From Thermoprotei archaeon (lineage in GTDB: Archaea; Thermoproteota; Thermoprotei; Thermofilales; B15-G2), in NCBI GenBank assembly GCA_003649445.1, contig QMRV01000121.1, forward strand, positions 1 through 5,902: DNA of 5,902 nucleotides, in the 5' to 3' direction. Below are positions 5,465 through 5,902 of the stretch, in pieces. Within the stretch, counting starts at the first letter, position 1. Every line of letters begins with the position of its first letter. The notes beneath the pieces are model-generated. The model was not told the DNA's origin and searched no databases. It saw only the letters and a list, made by a program, of their open reading frames with translations. Made by a program: the position numbers and the translations under genes.

Positions 5465-5902
5465 ATGGTTTTGGAAGCGGAGCCTTATGGTGCTAAAGTT
5501 AGGCTTAAGTTTTCAATTATAGTGAATTTTATTATGCGTTTTTTAAGCTTATTTGCTGGGTTGCTTTTCACTGTTTCTGTAACTAGGAGGTTAAGTGTTG
5601 AAGAATTCGGTATTTGGATTATGTTGTTCAAATATATAAGCTACGTTTTACCTTTCACAGCTATTTTTACTTACTGGCTCCCTAGAACTATTAGCCGAGG
5701 ATTCAATACGGCTAAGTCAGGTATTTTCCTATCTATACTTTTAGGTCTTACAGCGTCTATAGCATATTTATCCATAAGTTGGGGAGCATATGTATTCTTT
5801 AATCAGCCTTTTACACCTTTACTTCTCGCATCAATAATCGTTTTACAAGAGTATCTCTATCGAGGTTTATTGTACATAGCCTTATCTCATGCTCCTCAAT
5901 AT
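5465..5902 (+). CDS. Wzx/MATE-like polysaccharide flippase, N-terminal part (runs off window)
   Basis: The reading frame is open from ATG 5465 to the last base (146 codons, no stop), so only about a third of a usual 400-500 residue flippase is seen. Hydrophobic segments lie at about 16-38, 49-71, 85-112 and 116-140, consistent with the first four transmembrane helices. Between the first two, VTRRLSVEEFGIW matches the loop after helix 1 in polysaccharide flippases (R-L...E(F/Y)G). Such proteins move lipid-linked oligosaccharides across the cytoplasmic membrane and would export the product of the neighbouring glycosyltransferases. An in-frame TAG at 5456-5458 limits the start to TTG 5462 or ATG 5465; ATG is preferred. 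With the TATA box so close, the leader is very short. Confidence 0.85.
   Translation, partial: MVLEAEPYGAKVRLKFSIIVNFIMRFLSLFAGLLFTVSVTRRLSVEEFGIWIMLFKYISYVLPFTAIFTYWLPRTISRGFNTAKSGIFLSILLGLTASIAYLSISWGAYVFFNQPFTPLLLASIIVLQEYLYRGLLYIALSHAPQY

Overview
The window looks like chromosomal DNA of a (hyper)thermophilic archaeon, probably from the Thermoproteota (Crenarchaeota). Protein genes are AT-rich, while the one stable RNA is very GC-rich. The tRNA encodes CCA and seems to carry a long intron. Genes are preceded by archaeal TATA boxes, with either a short leader and a GGTG/GGAG-type ribosome binding site or almost no leader. TTG and GTG are used as start codons. No taxon can be named from the sequence alone.

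Layout. (1) 1-119: intron and 3' exon of a tRNA, best guess tRNA-Tyr; its 5' half lies outside the window. (2) 226-1247, plus: an ATP-grasp ligase gene with an open N-terminal 272 codons and a C-terminal third reduced to out-of-frame fragments. (3) 1212-1546, minus: remnant of a small membrane protein gene that still has a good TATA box. (4) 1585-2450, minus: alkaline-phosphatase-superfamily phosphodiesterase split by a single frameshift in an A5 run. (5) 2447-3580, minus: intact GT4 glycosyltransferase resembling ALG11, overlapping gene 4 by GTGA. (6) 3581-3715: divergent promoter region. (7) 3716-5365, plus: GT2 glycosyltransferase fused to a CE4 polysaccharide deacetylase. (8) 5465-5902, plus: start of a Wzx/MATE-like flippase that runs off the window.

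Together this is one end of a surface-glycan locus (exopolysaccharide or the lipid-linked glycan for protein N-glycosylation). The GT4 and GT2 enzymes would add sugars to a lipid carrier on the cytoplasmic face, the CE4 domain could remove N-acetyl groups, the phosphodiesterase-like protein could hydrolyse or transfer a phospho-substituent, and the flippase would export the product. These pathway roles are inferred from family membership and neighbourhood.

The three genes nearest the tRNA are all broken, to clearly different degrees, whereas the three further away are intact. The region therefore looks like a glycan locus eroding or being replaced from the tRNA side. I see no CRISPR array, insertion sequence or integrase. 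The most notable points are the GT2-CE4 domain order, the single frameshift in the phosphodiesterase gene, and the two decayed genes, visible only when short frames are pieced together.
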